A DNA stretch of 33,479 nt. Source: a candidate division FCPU426 bacterium. GTDB lineage: Bacteria; Oederibacteriota; Muellerivitia; Muellerivitales; Muellerivitaceae. Position 1 is the stretch's first letter. Every line of letters begins with the position of its first letter. Below the pieces are notes generated by a model. That model did no database searches. It was not told where the DNA came from and worked only from the letters and a program-made list of their open reading frames with translations. Below, piece by piece: positions 17,308 through 25,491 of the stretch. Where the stretch lies: positions 1-33,479 of the forward strand of contig JAHFCG010000015.1 of NCBI GenBank assembly GCA_023249615.1, given 5' to 3'. The position numbers and the translations under genes are program-made.

Positions 17308-18420
17308 GTGAAATCTTCCGGACGATTTTATTACTGGTTTCCGGTTTTCTGCCTGATTTTTTCCTTTCATTTAAGCTTCGCGGACCAGGACCCTGACCCT
17401 CCTCCAGGGTTTGGTTTTCCCATCAAAACCTTTCAAGACCACAGCCCTTTTGAAGTTGAAAGAATGTTAAAAAAAAACCACGTTCTTTTGGAGGAGGTAT
17501 ATGACCCTCAAGTAATACCTTATTTTGCCTCCCCTCTCGTGAATTATGATCCCGCCACGGTTCTGTGGAATATTACACGGCAAGGTTTTTTGTTCGAGGA
17601 TAAACCAGAAAACCATACCGCCTCCTGGGAATTGATGAGAGCCGCAGCGGTCCAAAACCCCGCCGATTCCTCCACGGCGGATTTTTACCGCCAAGCCACA
17701 CAATTGGATCCAAGTTATTTTTTGCCATGGCTTCGGCTTGGCTATTACCATATTTTCACCACTGAAAATTCCAGCGACCTCCTGGAGGTCCGGCAGGGAG
17801 TCAATTGTCTTTTAAACGTTCTCCTTATAAACCCGGTTTGCGCCGAGGCTCATACAGGGCTTGCGCAAGCCTATAGGGTATTAGACAAACCGAAATCCAT
17901 CGATGAGATATCCAAAGCCTATTTGTGTGGCAGGTTCGCCAAGGACATGGACAACCTCGTCAAAGGCGTGCTTAAAGATTCCGAAAGGGGTTTTCGCACC
18001 GACAGGCTGGAGTTTCCCTTTAACGTCCAAAAAACATCCTCGGTACATTGCCGGATTATCTACAGGGATACCGACGGGGCCAAATGGGCTCCCATGGCCC
18101 GTTGCCTGGCCAATTGGATGATGGATGAGGGCCTCCAGGACGTTTTAAAAAAAGGCGGGGATGATGTTAAGGTTTCTCTTTGTCTGGATTGTCTAATGGC
18201 CGAATATTATAGTTTACAGCTTGCTGTTTCGAATAATCAGTCGCTAACCCCCCAGGAAAAATTATTTCTTGAGGCCACCCGAAAAGGTTACGGGGTGGCG
18301 ATTCTGGATTGGGAATTGTCCTCAGGCAGGATTCCATGGTTCATGTTAACCCTTTCTCAAAAGCGAAAATCCAACGCCCTTGAATACATCCAAAAATATG
18401 TTTTTGATCTTGCGGGGTAG
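17308..18420 (+). CDS. Periplasmic TPR-like repeat protein, third gene of the protease operon
   Basis: The 370-residue product has a signal peptide (about 1-25, ending LSFA) and a mature domain of helical repeats. The clearest is at about 130-200: DSSTADFYRQATQLDPSYF, then LLNVLLINPVCAEAHTGLAQAYRVL, a TPR-like pattern. The C-terminal half has two Cys-rich spots (SVHCRII and SLCLDCLMAEYYS) that could form disulphides. No enzyme motif is seen. The GTG at 17308 has AGGGGAG 6 bases upstream and is only 10 bases after the pseudoprotease stop, so it belongs to the same operon. I infer a scaffold or partner role beside the two Deg-type proteins. Confidence 0.75.
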   Translation: MKSSGRFYYWFPVFCLIFSFHLSFADQDPDPPPGFGFPIKTFQDHSPFEVERMLKKNHVLLEEVYDPQVIPYFASPLVNYDPATVLWNITRQGFLFEDKPENHTASWELMRAAAVQNPADSSTADFYRQATQLDPSYFLPWLRLGYYHIFTTENSSDLLEVRQGVNCLLNVLLINPVCAEAHTGLAQAYRVLDKPKSIDEISKAYLCGRFAKDMDNLVKGVLKDSERGFRTDRLEFPFNVQKTSSVHCRIIYRDTDGAKWAPMARCLANWMMDEGLQDVLKKGGDDVKVSLCLDCLMAEYYSLQLAVSNNQSLTPQEKLFLEATRKGYGVAILDWELSSGRIPWFMLTLSQKRKSNALEYIQKYVFDLAG

Positions 18421-18553
18421 GATTATTAAGAATCCCTTTTTCCAATTTTAAATAAACCCTGTTTTTCTGTTTTAACGTGTTCACATCGATTTTAATCCAA
18501 ATAATTATTTCGATAATCAGCTGTAATTTTTAACCGTCTGGTAAAATAAATCG
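18421..18553. other. AT-rich intergenic region upstream of the autotransporter
   Basis: No strong hairpin or T-run is found. TAAAAT (18542-18547) is followed by 6 bases and the ATG at 18554, with no Shine-Dalgarno and no clear -35. If TAAAAT is a -10 box, transcription would begin at the start codon. Confidence 0.35.
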
Positions 18554-21500
18554 ATGAATTTACGAACTAATGATTACGGAACAATAACCCGGTCTTTCGC
18601 CGTTCTGGCCTTTTTTTATTTTTTGGTTAACCCCGTGCCGGCTCAAACCTGGGTTGGAGGTTCCTCCAACGTTTGGGATAACTTGGCCAATTGGACCCCT
18701 TCCGCCTACCCCAACAGCCCTTCCGCGGCCGCAACCTTTGACTCCTCCGCTGTTACCAATTTGTTTTTGACCAATTCGGTCACGGTTGGGGCGGTCACTT
18801 TTACAACCTCCGCTCCCTCCTATTCCATCGACACATCGGGCTTTATTTTTTCAATTCAGGGAGCCGGTATCCAAAATAGTTCAGGAAACGCCCAAACCTT
18901 CATAAGCAGCAATGGCGGAGATCTGGAATTCTTAAACAACTCGAGCGCGAACAACACCGCCATTACCATTGGGTCGGGTAATGTTTATTTCAGGGATGCT
19001 TCCACAGCATCCACTTCATCCATTGATAACGAGGGATATCTGGAATTTAACACCAATGCAACCGCTGCAAATTCAGGGATTTTGAACAACCAAACGATCA
19101 ATTTTAGGGATAACGCCACCAGTGGAAGTTCGGCTATTACCAACGCCATGGTGGTTACCTTTAACGACAGTTCCAATGGGGGAAGCGCCTCCATTTTTAA
19201 TAATCGGTTTTTGACGATCCGAAACAATGCCTCCCTTGGAGGGGCATCCGTTGTCAATACCTCAACCCTTTATTTTCTTGATAACGGGACCGCCGGGAAT
19301 TCCGCCATCTCCAATACCGGCTCCTTGTCGTTTCAGGACAGTTCAACGGCCGGCGCCTCTACTATCCTCAGCGATGGTGGAATTGTTTCTTTTAGCAATG
19401 GCGCCCAGGGAGGAGCCGCTCGGTTTATTCTTAGCAACGCGAGTCAATTAATAATTGACGACGCGACACACATTGGCGCTGTTACCGTGGGGTCGATTGA
19501 GGGAAACGGCACGGTTTACATCGGCAAAAGCGGGATGGTTGAGGGTTCCAATAATTTAAGCACAACTTTCACAGGGATTATTGACGACGGGATTTATAAC
19601 GGATCCCTCACCAAGGTTGGCAGTGGAATCCTTACCTTGACTGGAGCCGGAACCTACGACGGTGGAACCACCATCTCCGCTGGAATGCTGGTAATTGATA
19701 CCGGTGGGCAAATGGGGACGGGAATAGTAATTAACAACGGATGGCTGGATTATGTTCATTCCGGGACCACCGGCGGCTTATCAATCATAAACAACCTCAA
19801 TATGATTTTCCTGGATTCCTCAACGGCCTCCAATTCCACCATCGCCAACAATTCGGGCGTTGGTTTTTGGGATACCTCAACCGCGGGTAGCGCTGTTATT
19901 ACCGGCCCCGGTGGTATCAGTTTTAACAACAACTCCACGGCGGCAGGCGCCAATCTTACGGTCAATTTAGGAGGCCTGTACTTTAATGACACCTCCTTGG
20001 GCGGGACAGCCAGGATAAACATAAATGGAAACGGGTTTTTAAATATCAGCGCTCACACCGGTGGGGTGACCCTGGCCTCCGTCGCGGGAAATGGGAACGT
20101 TATTCTTGGTACGAATGTCCTTACGGAGGGGACTAATGGCTTGAGCACCACCATTTCCGGCGTCATCAGCGGTTTGGGCGGATCGCTTGTCAAGGATGGG
20201 CTTGGTACCCTGACTTTAACCGGAACCAACACCTATAACGGGGGAACGGCCGTGATCGGGGGAACCCTTCAAATCTTCAACGATAATAATTTGGGCGATA
20301 CCGCCGGGAGTTTAAGTTTTAACGGGACTACCCTTCGAACACTGGGTACGGTTCTCACTGGCAGGTCAGTTACCATCAATTCTGGCGGCGGATTGGTTTG
20401 GGACAGCGGCAGTTTTGACTCCTGTATCGGAGGAAATATTACTGGAACTGGGATGCTTACCAAAATTGGAAACGGGGCTTTAACCCTTCTGGGGAACAAC
20501 AATTATAATGGCGGAACCGCGATCAATAATGGATCACTTTTGATTGGAAGTTCAACCGGTTTGGGGGCCGGCTCGGTCAGTTTTAATGCCGGAACCATCT
20601 CGATGGTTGGCGGTCCTCTTACGGTTACGGTTGGGGGTGATTATATTCAGGCTCCCGCAGGCACCTTGACTATGGGGGTCAGCGCGGTGGGAATGGGGGA
20701 TTTGTTTAATATCCTCGGTGTGGCCAGCCTCAATGGTTCCTTGGGAATTACTTCCTACGGTGGTTTTATCCCCCAGGTGGGGGACGCGGTAACACTTCTT
20801 TATGCAGCCAATGGAATTAGCGGGAAATTCAACCAATGGACCAGCCCCCTTGGAACCCGCTGGTACCCGATCTATCAAACCTATGAGGTGTTAGCGGTAG
20901 CCCTTCAGCCTTCTTTCGCCGCAATTGGGTTAACCCCCAATCAAAAAAGCGTGGGAACCTGGCTGGACAAAAATTTCCCCGATCAGAATTTCACGAATCT
21001 TATTTTGAAAACCGGAGTTCAATCATCCGCGGATCTTCCCGCCATTTATGATTTAATCGCGCCGGATGAATTGACCCAACTTTATCAAATCGGATACGCA
21101 ACGGCGCAAAATCATTCCCTTTTGGTAGACCAACGTTTGGTCTCGGCGAGAGCTGAGAAAAAGGGAAGAGCCGCGGGATTCGCCTCACTCGATGGGAGGA
21201 GCAAATTTGCCGCCGATCTACCTTCAGACCAATTTCAGGTAATGTTCGTTCAACCAGAAATGGAAAATCGTTGGAGTGTTTTTGTGAATGGAACCAGTAA
21301 TTTTGGAAATATAACGGGGGATGGTAACGCTGGCGGCTTCCCCCTTTCGACCAGCGGAATGACCGCCGGGCTTGATTATAAAACGGGAAAAAACTTAACC
21401 ACCGGTGTTTTGCTGGGTTACAGCCAAGCCGGGAAAAAAACTTCTTCACTTGAAATAACCGGGGGGCAGTTGGGCTTATACGGAGGATTGCATCAGAACC

Positions 21501-22069
21501 AGCTTCATCTGGACGGGTTGGTGGAGGCGGGAATCAACTCCTATAAAACCCACCGGCCGGGTTATGGCGGAACCGCGAACGGGACAACCCAAGGCCAGCA
21601 ATTTTCTGGGTGGTTGGGTTTAGGTTGTGATTGGAAATTTGACGGGATTCAGGTTTGTCCATATGTTTCTGGTCAATTTATCCAGGTTCAATTTGATGGA
21701 TTTACCGAGCAAGGTTCCTTTGCCCCTCTATCCCTTCAAACCCAGAGTCAGTCGTCGCTTCAAGGCGTTTTAGGGGTCAAAATCGGTTGGGAAATGAAAA
21801 TTACCGCAATGACGGTTTCCCCGAAACTGAATTTAGGATGGGTACGCCAATTTCAAGGCAATGTGGATAAGCTAAACGCCGGTTTTTCAACAGGGGAATC
21901 CCTGAGCATTCAAGGACCTTCGACCGGAACCGACGGGTTAATGGCTGGCGGGGAGTTTGAATTTGGGGTCGGACAGGGTTTGTCAATGATTGCTCAATAT
22001 CAGGGTGTGTTCGGCAAGGTCAATTACGACTCGCAAAATATTTCTGCCGGAGTTATGGTGGGTTTTTAA
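18554..22069 (+). CDS. Type Va autotransporter with PATR-type passenger repeats
   Basis: The 1171-residue protein has a signal peptide (about 1-30, ending VPAQT). Its passenger is rich in Asn, Ser, Thr and Gly, with beta-helix repeats of roughly 21 residues (I.N.G.l.F.D.StAg.S, about residues 128-290 and 405-500). Three passenger-associated transport repeats follow the form LTK.G.G.LTL.G...Y.GGT.I..G.L.I (residues about 355, 555 and 640). A helical linker covers about 795-860. The C-terminal autotransporter barrel covers about 903-1171 and ends GVMVGF with the terminal Phe typical of outer-membrane proteins. It is exported by Sec, inserts in the outer membrane and displays the passenger on the surface. 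Nothing points to an enzymatic passenger; adhesion or matrix attachment is a guess. Confidence 0.93.
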   Translation: MNLRTNDYGTITRSFAVLAFFYFLVNPVPAQTWVGGSSNVWDNLANWTPSAYPNSPSAAATFDSSAVTNLFLTNSVTVGAVTFTTSAPSYSIDTSGFIFSIQGAGIQNSSGNAQTFISSNGGDLEFLNNSSANNTAITIGSGNVYFRDASTASTSSIDNEGYLEFNTNATAANSGILNNQTINFRDNATSGSSAITNAMVVTFNDSSNGGSASIFNNRFLTIRNNASLGGASVVNTSTLYFLDNGTAGNSAISNTGSLSFQDSSTAGASTILSDGGIVSFSNGAQGGAARFILSNASQLIIDDATHIGAVTVGSIEGNGTVYIGKSGMVEGSNNLSTTFTGIIDDGIYNGSLTKVGSGILTLTGAGTYDGGTTISAGMLVIDTGGQMGTGIVINNGWLDYVHSGTTGGLSIINNLNMIFLDSSTASNSTIANNSGVGFWDTSTAGSAVITGPGGISFNNNSTAAGANLTVNLGGLYFNDTSLGGTARININGNGFLNISAHTGGVTLASVAGNGNVILGTNVLTEGTNGLSTTISGVISGLGGSLVKDGLGTLTLTGTNTYNGGTAVIGGTLQIFNDNNLGDTAGSLSFNGTTLRTLGTVLTGRSVTINSGGGLVWDSGSFDSCIGGNITGTGMLTKIGNGALTLLGNNNYNGGTAINNGSLLIGSSTGLGAGSVSFNAGTISMVGGPLTVTVGGDYIQAPAGTLTMGVSAVGMGDLFNILGVASLNGSLGITSYGGFIPQVGDAVTLLYAANGISGKFNQWTSPLGTRWYPIYQTYEVLAVALQPSFAAIGLTPNQKSVGTWLDKNFPDQNFTNLILKTGVQSSADLPAIYDLIAPDELTQLYQIGYATAQNHSLLVDQRLVSARAEKKGRAAGFASLDGRSKFAADLPSDQFQVMFVQPEMENRWSVFVNGTSNFGNITGDGNAGGFPLSTSGMTAGLDYKTGKNLTTGVLLGYSQAGKKTSSLEITGGQLGLYGGLHQNQLHLDGLVEAGINSYKTHRPGYGGTANGTTQGQQFSGWLGLGCDWKFDGIQVCPYVSGQFIQVQFDGFTEQGSFAPLSLQTQSQSSLQGVLGVKIGWEMKITAMTVSPKLNLGWVRQFQGNVDKLNAGFSTGESLSIQGPSTGTDGLMAGGEFEFGVGQGLSMIAQYQGVFGKVNYDSQNISAGVMVGF

Positions 22070-22100
22070 TTTAATCAGGTATTTCCGTCGAAATCGCCTT

Positions 22101-22147
22101 GCTTACCCCTTATACGCCCAGTTTATGGCATCTGGGTAAGCCTTTTC
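22101..22147 (+). terminator. Stem-loop downstream of the autotransporter, possible weak terminator
   Basis: GCTTACCC (22101-22108) pairs perfectly with GGGTAAGC (22134-22141) around a 25-base loop. A nested CCCAG/CTGGG pair is also possible. Only a short CTTTT follows, so termination may be weak. It lies 32 bases after the autotransporter stop. Confidence 0.4.
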
Positions 22148-22239
22148 CCGTACCCTGTTTGATTTTCCTACCCATTTTAGACCTTGGGACATAATATCCC
22201 ACTATGTTTACTTAGTGTCCGGATTGCACGGGAGTTTTA

Positions 22240-22422
22240 ATGTTTATTTGCGAATATTGTAAAATAGAATTGCTCGTTAAGACCAGGAACATACTTTCGG
22301 GCAGAGGCCAAAACGGTACTGTGGAAAAAATTGAAGCGGTTTGTGATTCCCAAAAATGCTCCCAATATCTTGTGAAGAAATTTTTCCTTTGGGACGGTTC
22401 GAAAATCCTTCCCGCGGTTTAA
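22240..22422 (+). CDS. Small zinc-ribbon-like hypothetical protein
   Basis: The 60-residue product carries C4-E-Y-C7 near the N-terminus and C35-D-S-Q-K-C40 in the second half. Two Cys pairs of this kind could hold a zinc ion, although the second has CxxxxC spacing. GGGAG (22230-22234) lies 5 bases before the ATG. No family is recognised. It stands alone between the autotransporter and a non-coding stretch. Confidence 0.6.
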   Translation: MFICEYCKIELLVKTRNILSGRGQNGTVEKIEAVCDSQKCSQYLVKKFFLWDGSKILPAV

Positions 22423-22831
22423 ATTCTGGTTTTGATCCTTAAAGTCCCAAAAAGAAGCAGGTTATTTTGATTGTCCCGTGGAATTCCAAAATTCAAACCA
22501 CCCATTTATTGATGAACCTTCAGGCCTTGACATCTACTCTGTTGCCAAGGGTGGCACTGGATGGGGTAAGCATGGTGGCAGCGATTAAATTGGAAAGCTC
22601 GTCGTTATAAGAACCAACTAAGTGATTATCCGTCGTAATTTCGGATCTGGAGATGATGGGGGATAAGGATTGAGTTACGCTGGTTAGTTCCATGGATTTC
22701 CTAACGGTAAGGGAAAGAAAAACTTTAATGGTTCCGTTCTTTTAGCGATTTCAAGTAATTGACAAACAGCCTCAATTCGGTACTCTTTCTCACCTTTCTA
22801 GTTCTTCTAAGACTTTTTCGATTATAATTAG
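22423..22831. other. 409-base stretch with no long gene
   Basis: The region contains one short ORF on the minus strand (listed separately at 22520-22693) and a TTGACA (22759-22764) with a weak TACTCT 16 bases downstream. It also contains TATAAT (22823-22828) just before the next start codon. Nothing else is recognisable; no RNA gene or repeat is visible. Confidence 0.5.
22520..22693 (-). CDS. Possible small protein, 57 residues
   Basis: The minus-strand ORF begins MELTSVTQSLSPIIS, continues through DELSNLIAATML and ends LGNRVDVKA. AGGA sits 5 bases upstream of the ATG. The composition is ordinary for a protein (mixed Ser/Thr/Leu, balanced charge). The terminal G-N-x-V-D-V faintly recalls the tail of YjfB-type small putative motility proteins, but this is too weak to name it. 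It is isolated. It may be real or a chance frame. Confidence 0.4.
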   Translation of the reverse strand: MELTSVTQSLSPIISRSEITTDNHLVGSYNDELSNLIAATMLTPSSATLGNRVDVKA

Positions 22832-23323
22832 ATGATTTTTAATTTTAATGATTTCCTCGAGGTTGACTTGGAACCCACATCTGCCATTTTCAGACATCTC
22901 CGGAGGGTCCTTCAACAGGCCTATTTTCTCCATTTCATGAGCCCAAAGGATTTGGACAAGATGATGACCTGTCTTCGCGCCGTCCGGGTTTTCAAGGGCT
23001 ACAAAATTATCCGCCAAGGCGATCCTGGCGACGCTTTTTACCTTATCGCCTCCGGCAGGGTTTCCGTCTGGGTAAATAAAGGGAACACCCAGGTGAGAGT
23101 GGCTGGCCTCAGATCGGATGAATATTTCGGTGAAATGGCGCTTATTTCCAACGAACCAAGGAACGCCACGGTCCTGGCTGAAATGCTCACGGAGCTTTTC
23201 ATCCTGGAAAAGCATAACTTCGACAATCTTCTTATGAAAAACCCTGGTATCGCCCAGAAGCTCCGCCTGGCCCACGAACAAAGGGGCGAGATTATGTCCA
23301 ATCTTGTCCAATCGCAGGTTTGA
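22832..23323 (+). CDS. Cyclic-nucleotide-binding (CRP-type sensor domain) protein
   Basis: The 163-residue protein consists of a single cyclic-nucleotide-binding fold (about 22-150). The core is VFKGYKIIRQGDPGDAFYLI, a beta-roll with GRVSVWV. The phosphate-binding cassette is YFGEMALISNEPRNATV, with the ribose-contacting E101 and phosphate-contacting R110 both present. No DNA-binding helix-turn-helix and no membrane segment follow, so it is not a CRP transcription factor; it may regulate a partner protein. It converges with an adenylate cyclase gene, their stops being 39 bases apart, which suggests cAMP as ligand. The start lacks a Shine-Dalgarno, and TATAAT lies 3 bases upstream of the ATG. 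Confidence 0.9.
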   Translation: MIFNFNDFLEVDLEPTSAIFRHLRRVLQQAYFLHFMSPKDLDKMMTCLRAVRVFKGYKIIRQGDPGDAFYLIASGRVSVWVNKGNTQVRVAGLRSDEYFGEMALISNEPRNATVLAEMLTELFILEKHNFDNLLMKNPGIAQKLRLAHEQRGEIMSNLVQSQV

Positions 23324-23362
23324 ATCGGGAAAAGGCTAGGTTCCGAAGGTCGGCCGGAAATT

Positions 23363-24499
23363 TCAGGGCGTGGCCTTGGGGTTGACCCTGCCTGGAAGCG
23401 CGGGTAAATCATCCGTCCGTGGTTGAAGCGGGTCCGTATTTGGGGAAGAGGGAATGGCGGTATCCGTTCCCGCTCCGGAAGGCACTTTTGAACCCGAAGA
23501 ACCCTCTCCTTTTAATTTGGAAATATCATCCCCTGTTTCCGGTTCATCCGTCACAACCTCATTTTCACTACCTTTGGCGGCACCGGATTCATCTGATTCC
23601 GGTTCATCGGAAACCACCTCATTTGGGTCAACCACAACTTTTTTGTGGCCGGATTTCGGTTTCCTTTTTTGGGGAACTTTTTTGGGTTGGGGTTTGCGTG
23701 TTGGAATAGGGGTTGGTTCGGGAACCGGCGTAAAAGTGAACGTCGGGGAAAGGGGAAAAGGGGTTGCGGTGGGTTGGGCTGTTGGAGTTGATAAAACCGC
23801 GGTTGGGATTATGGTGGGAAGGGGCGAGGGAGTTTCAGGCAGATTAAGCAGGCCCTTAATTTCGGGAGGAAGCCCGCCTTTTCCGGAAAAGTAAGCGCCA
23901 ATCAAAACCCCCACAAGGGCAAGGAACAGAAAAAAAGCCCCAATGACCTTCGTCCACGTCAATTTGGGTTTTCCAAGACCCTCCATAACTATTTTAAATA
24001 TTTCGACCTTATGGCCAATATTTTTAAGTTCTTTGAAGCCGAGGGAAGCAAACTTGTATCCGCCCTTATTTTTGATGTGGTGATAAACATCCCCGGAAAC
24101 ACAGATTCCACCCGGTTCCGCGAGGGGTTCAATTCGGGCCGCGATGTTGACCCCATCCCCGAAAAGGTCGTTTTCCTTTACCACCACATCGCCAATGTGA
24201 ATACCGATGCGTATCTGTCGCGTTTCACCCGTGGCCCTGTTGTGGTCCAGAAAATGCTTTTGAATCGAAACGGCGCACTGGACGGCGTTGACGACGCTGG
24301 AAAAATCCGCCATGAAAGAATCTCCCAAGGTCTTGATGACTCTTCCGGAGTATTTAAGAATCTCCAAGTTGATCAGGGTGTTGTGAAAATTAAGGAAATT
24401 CATTGTTTCTGTTTCGTTGGCTTCCATCATCCTGCTGTAGCCAGCGATATCGGTGAACATTATCGCGGTCAACTTTCGGTTTATTTCCTCTTCTGGCAT
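23363..24499 (-). CDS. Class III adenylate cyclase with C-terminal membrane segment and Thr/Pro-rich tail
   Basis: The 378-residue protein begins directly with the catalytic domain (about 8-172). All six functional positions can be placed: metal-binding D17 (FTDIAGYS) and D60 (LGDS), adenine-selecting K56 and D111, and transition-state N118 and R122 (GDGVNIAAR). The K/D pair marks ATP rather than GTP as substrate. A membrane helix at about 182-206 follows (IGAFFLFLALVGVLIGAYF). Then comes an extracytoplasmic region rich in Thr and Pro (PTAVLSTPTAQPTATP), with a Lys/Pro segment and an acidic repeat (VVSDEPE, VVTDEPE). This topology puts the catalytic domain in the cytoplasm. GAGG stands 7 bases before the ATG. 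Confidence 0.93.
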   Translation of the reverse strand: MPEEEINRKLTAIMFTDIAGYSRMMEANETETMNFLNFHNTLINLEILKYSGRVIKTLGDSFMADFSSVVNAVQCAVSIQKHFLDHNRATGETRQIRIGIHIGDVVVKENDLFGDGVNIAARIEPLAEPGGICVSGDVYHHIKNKGGYKFASLGFKELKNIGHKVEIFKIVMEGLGKPKLTWTKVIGAFFLFLALVGVLIGAYFSGKGGLPPEIKGLLNLPETPSPLPTIIPTAVLSTPTAQPTATPFPLSPTFTFTPVPEPTPIPTRKPQPKKVPQKRKPKSGHKKVVVDPNEVVSDEPESDESGAAKGSENEVVTDEPETGDDISKLKGEGSSGSKVPSGAGTDTAIPSSPNTDPLQPRTDDLPALPGRVNPKATP

Positions 24500-24560
24500 G
24501 CTAAACCTCGAAAAATTAGTTAAAACTGAGTCTCGCTGGAATTTGGATTTCTTTTTGAGT

Positions 24561-25349
24561 CTATTTGCGGGTAATCGTCAACCTGTATTTTTCATTTTTT
24601 CCGTAAAGACCATAAACCGCGACGTAATAGGTTTTTCCGGGTTCGGACAGTTCCACGGCCTCGACTGGGTCATTGGTAAGGGAGCTTCCCGCTGGCACAA
24701 ATGATTCGTCGAAAACCTCCAATTGAAAATTGGCTTCCTCGTAAAGGGGGTTCGGTCTACCGACAACGTGCGTATAACAATCAAGCACCACTAGGAATGG
24801 GGTCGAGGTCGTGAAGGAATAAACATCAACATCCAGTTCGGGATTCTCCACCTTGGGGTCGATTTTAAAACCCTCAGCTGCCCCAAGAGTGGTTATACCC
24901 GCGTTTTTTGAAAGGGTTCCATTGACTTGTAGGCCGGCCGCGTTTAAATCCCCCAGACTCTGGGCCGTTGGGAGGGTGTTGTTGGGTTCCAGCTCAATGA
25001 CCGCGCCGGACAAAGCGGGTCCGTTACAAATGGGTTTGGGTTCGGGTGGAAGGATGGGTGCGGGAGGAGGCCCTTTCTTTTTCTTGGGAGGCGGAGGGGG
25101 TGGTTTCCGGGCCATTTTTTTCTTTTTAGGAACCGGCGTGGAGGTCATGGTCGCGGTTGGAGTCGCTGTCGCCGTGAAAGTGAAGGTCGCGGTGGCGGTA
25201 AAAGTGGCGGTATAGGTCGAGGTGAAAGTCATGGTTGGAGTGGGGGTTGGGGGCAAAAACCACTTGGCGGGGTCTGTTCCCCTGGAACCCGTCAGGTACG
25301 CGACGGCAACCAGAATCAAAAGGAAGAGGAATAGGAGAAATTTTTTCAC
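24561..25349 (-). CDS. Membrane-anchored or secreted protein with Thr-Ala repeat linker and PPC-like domain
   Basis: The 262-residue product has an N-terminal hydrophobic segment (about 3-20), which may be a signal peptide or anchor. A low-complexity linker of alternating Thr/Ala/Phe/Pro covers about 33-75 (YTATFTATATFTFTATATP), followed by Lys and Pro runs (PPPPPPKKKKGPPPAP). The folded part at about 120-260 resembles a bacterial pre-peptidase C-terminal (PPC) domain: ELEPNNTLPTAQSLG, VNGTLS, DVDVYSFT, GKTYYVAVYG. PPC domains usually accompany secreted enzymes; none is present here. The start is GTG with GGAG 6 bases upstream. The promoter region holds TATAAT inside a palindrome (25375-25387). 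Confidence 0.85.
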   Translation of the reverse strand: MKKFLLFLFLLILVAVAYLTGSRGTDPAKWFLPPTPTPTMTFTSTYTATFTATATFTFTATATPTATMTSTPVPKKKKMARKPPPPPPKKKKGPPPAPILPPEPKPICNGPALSGAVIELEPNNTLPTAQSLGDLNAAGLQVNGTLSKNAGITTLGAAEGFKIDPKVENPELDVDVYSFTTSTPFLVVLDCYTHVVGRPNPLYEEANFQLEVFDESFVPAGSSLTNDPVEAVELSEPGKTYYVAVYGLYGKNEKYRLTITRK

Positions 25350-25374
25350 GGCCGCTCCAAGTTTAAAATGCTAA

Positions 25375-25387
25375 GGATATTATATCC
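25375..25387 (-). promoter_or_regulatory. -10-like box inside a palindrome upstream of the PPC-domain gene
   Basis: GGATAT-T-ATATCC is a perfect 6-base dyad with one central base. On the minus strand it contains TATAAT. The predicted start is about 25372, 23 bases before the GTG. No good -35 is visible, so an activator bound nearby may be needed. Confidence 0.4.
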
Positions 25388-25412
25388 AAAACGAGTGAAG
25401 ATAATGAGTAAT

Positions 25413-25426
25413 TAGCCCGCGCAAGC
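25413..25426 (-). other. Short stem-loop between two minus-strand genes
   Basis: CCCGC-GCAA-GCGGG forms a tight 5-base-pair hairpin 66 bases after the stop of the zinc-ribbon gene. No T-run follows on the minus strand, so it is a poor intrinsic terminator. It may mark the transcript end or protect it. Confidence 0.3.
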
Positions 25427-25491
25427 GGGATGAAAATTATGTGCGGGAAGCACCATTTGATATGGGAAATCATCAAAACAAGTTGAAGAAC

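Noticed and set aside
23454..23894. Plus-strand Gly/Val-rich ORF opposite the cyclase tail, and similar ones at 24853-25215 and 25523-25705
   Set aside because: They are the antisense reading of Thr/Pro codons; the minus-strand frames contain the recognisable domains.
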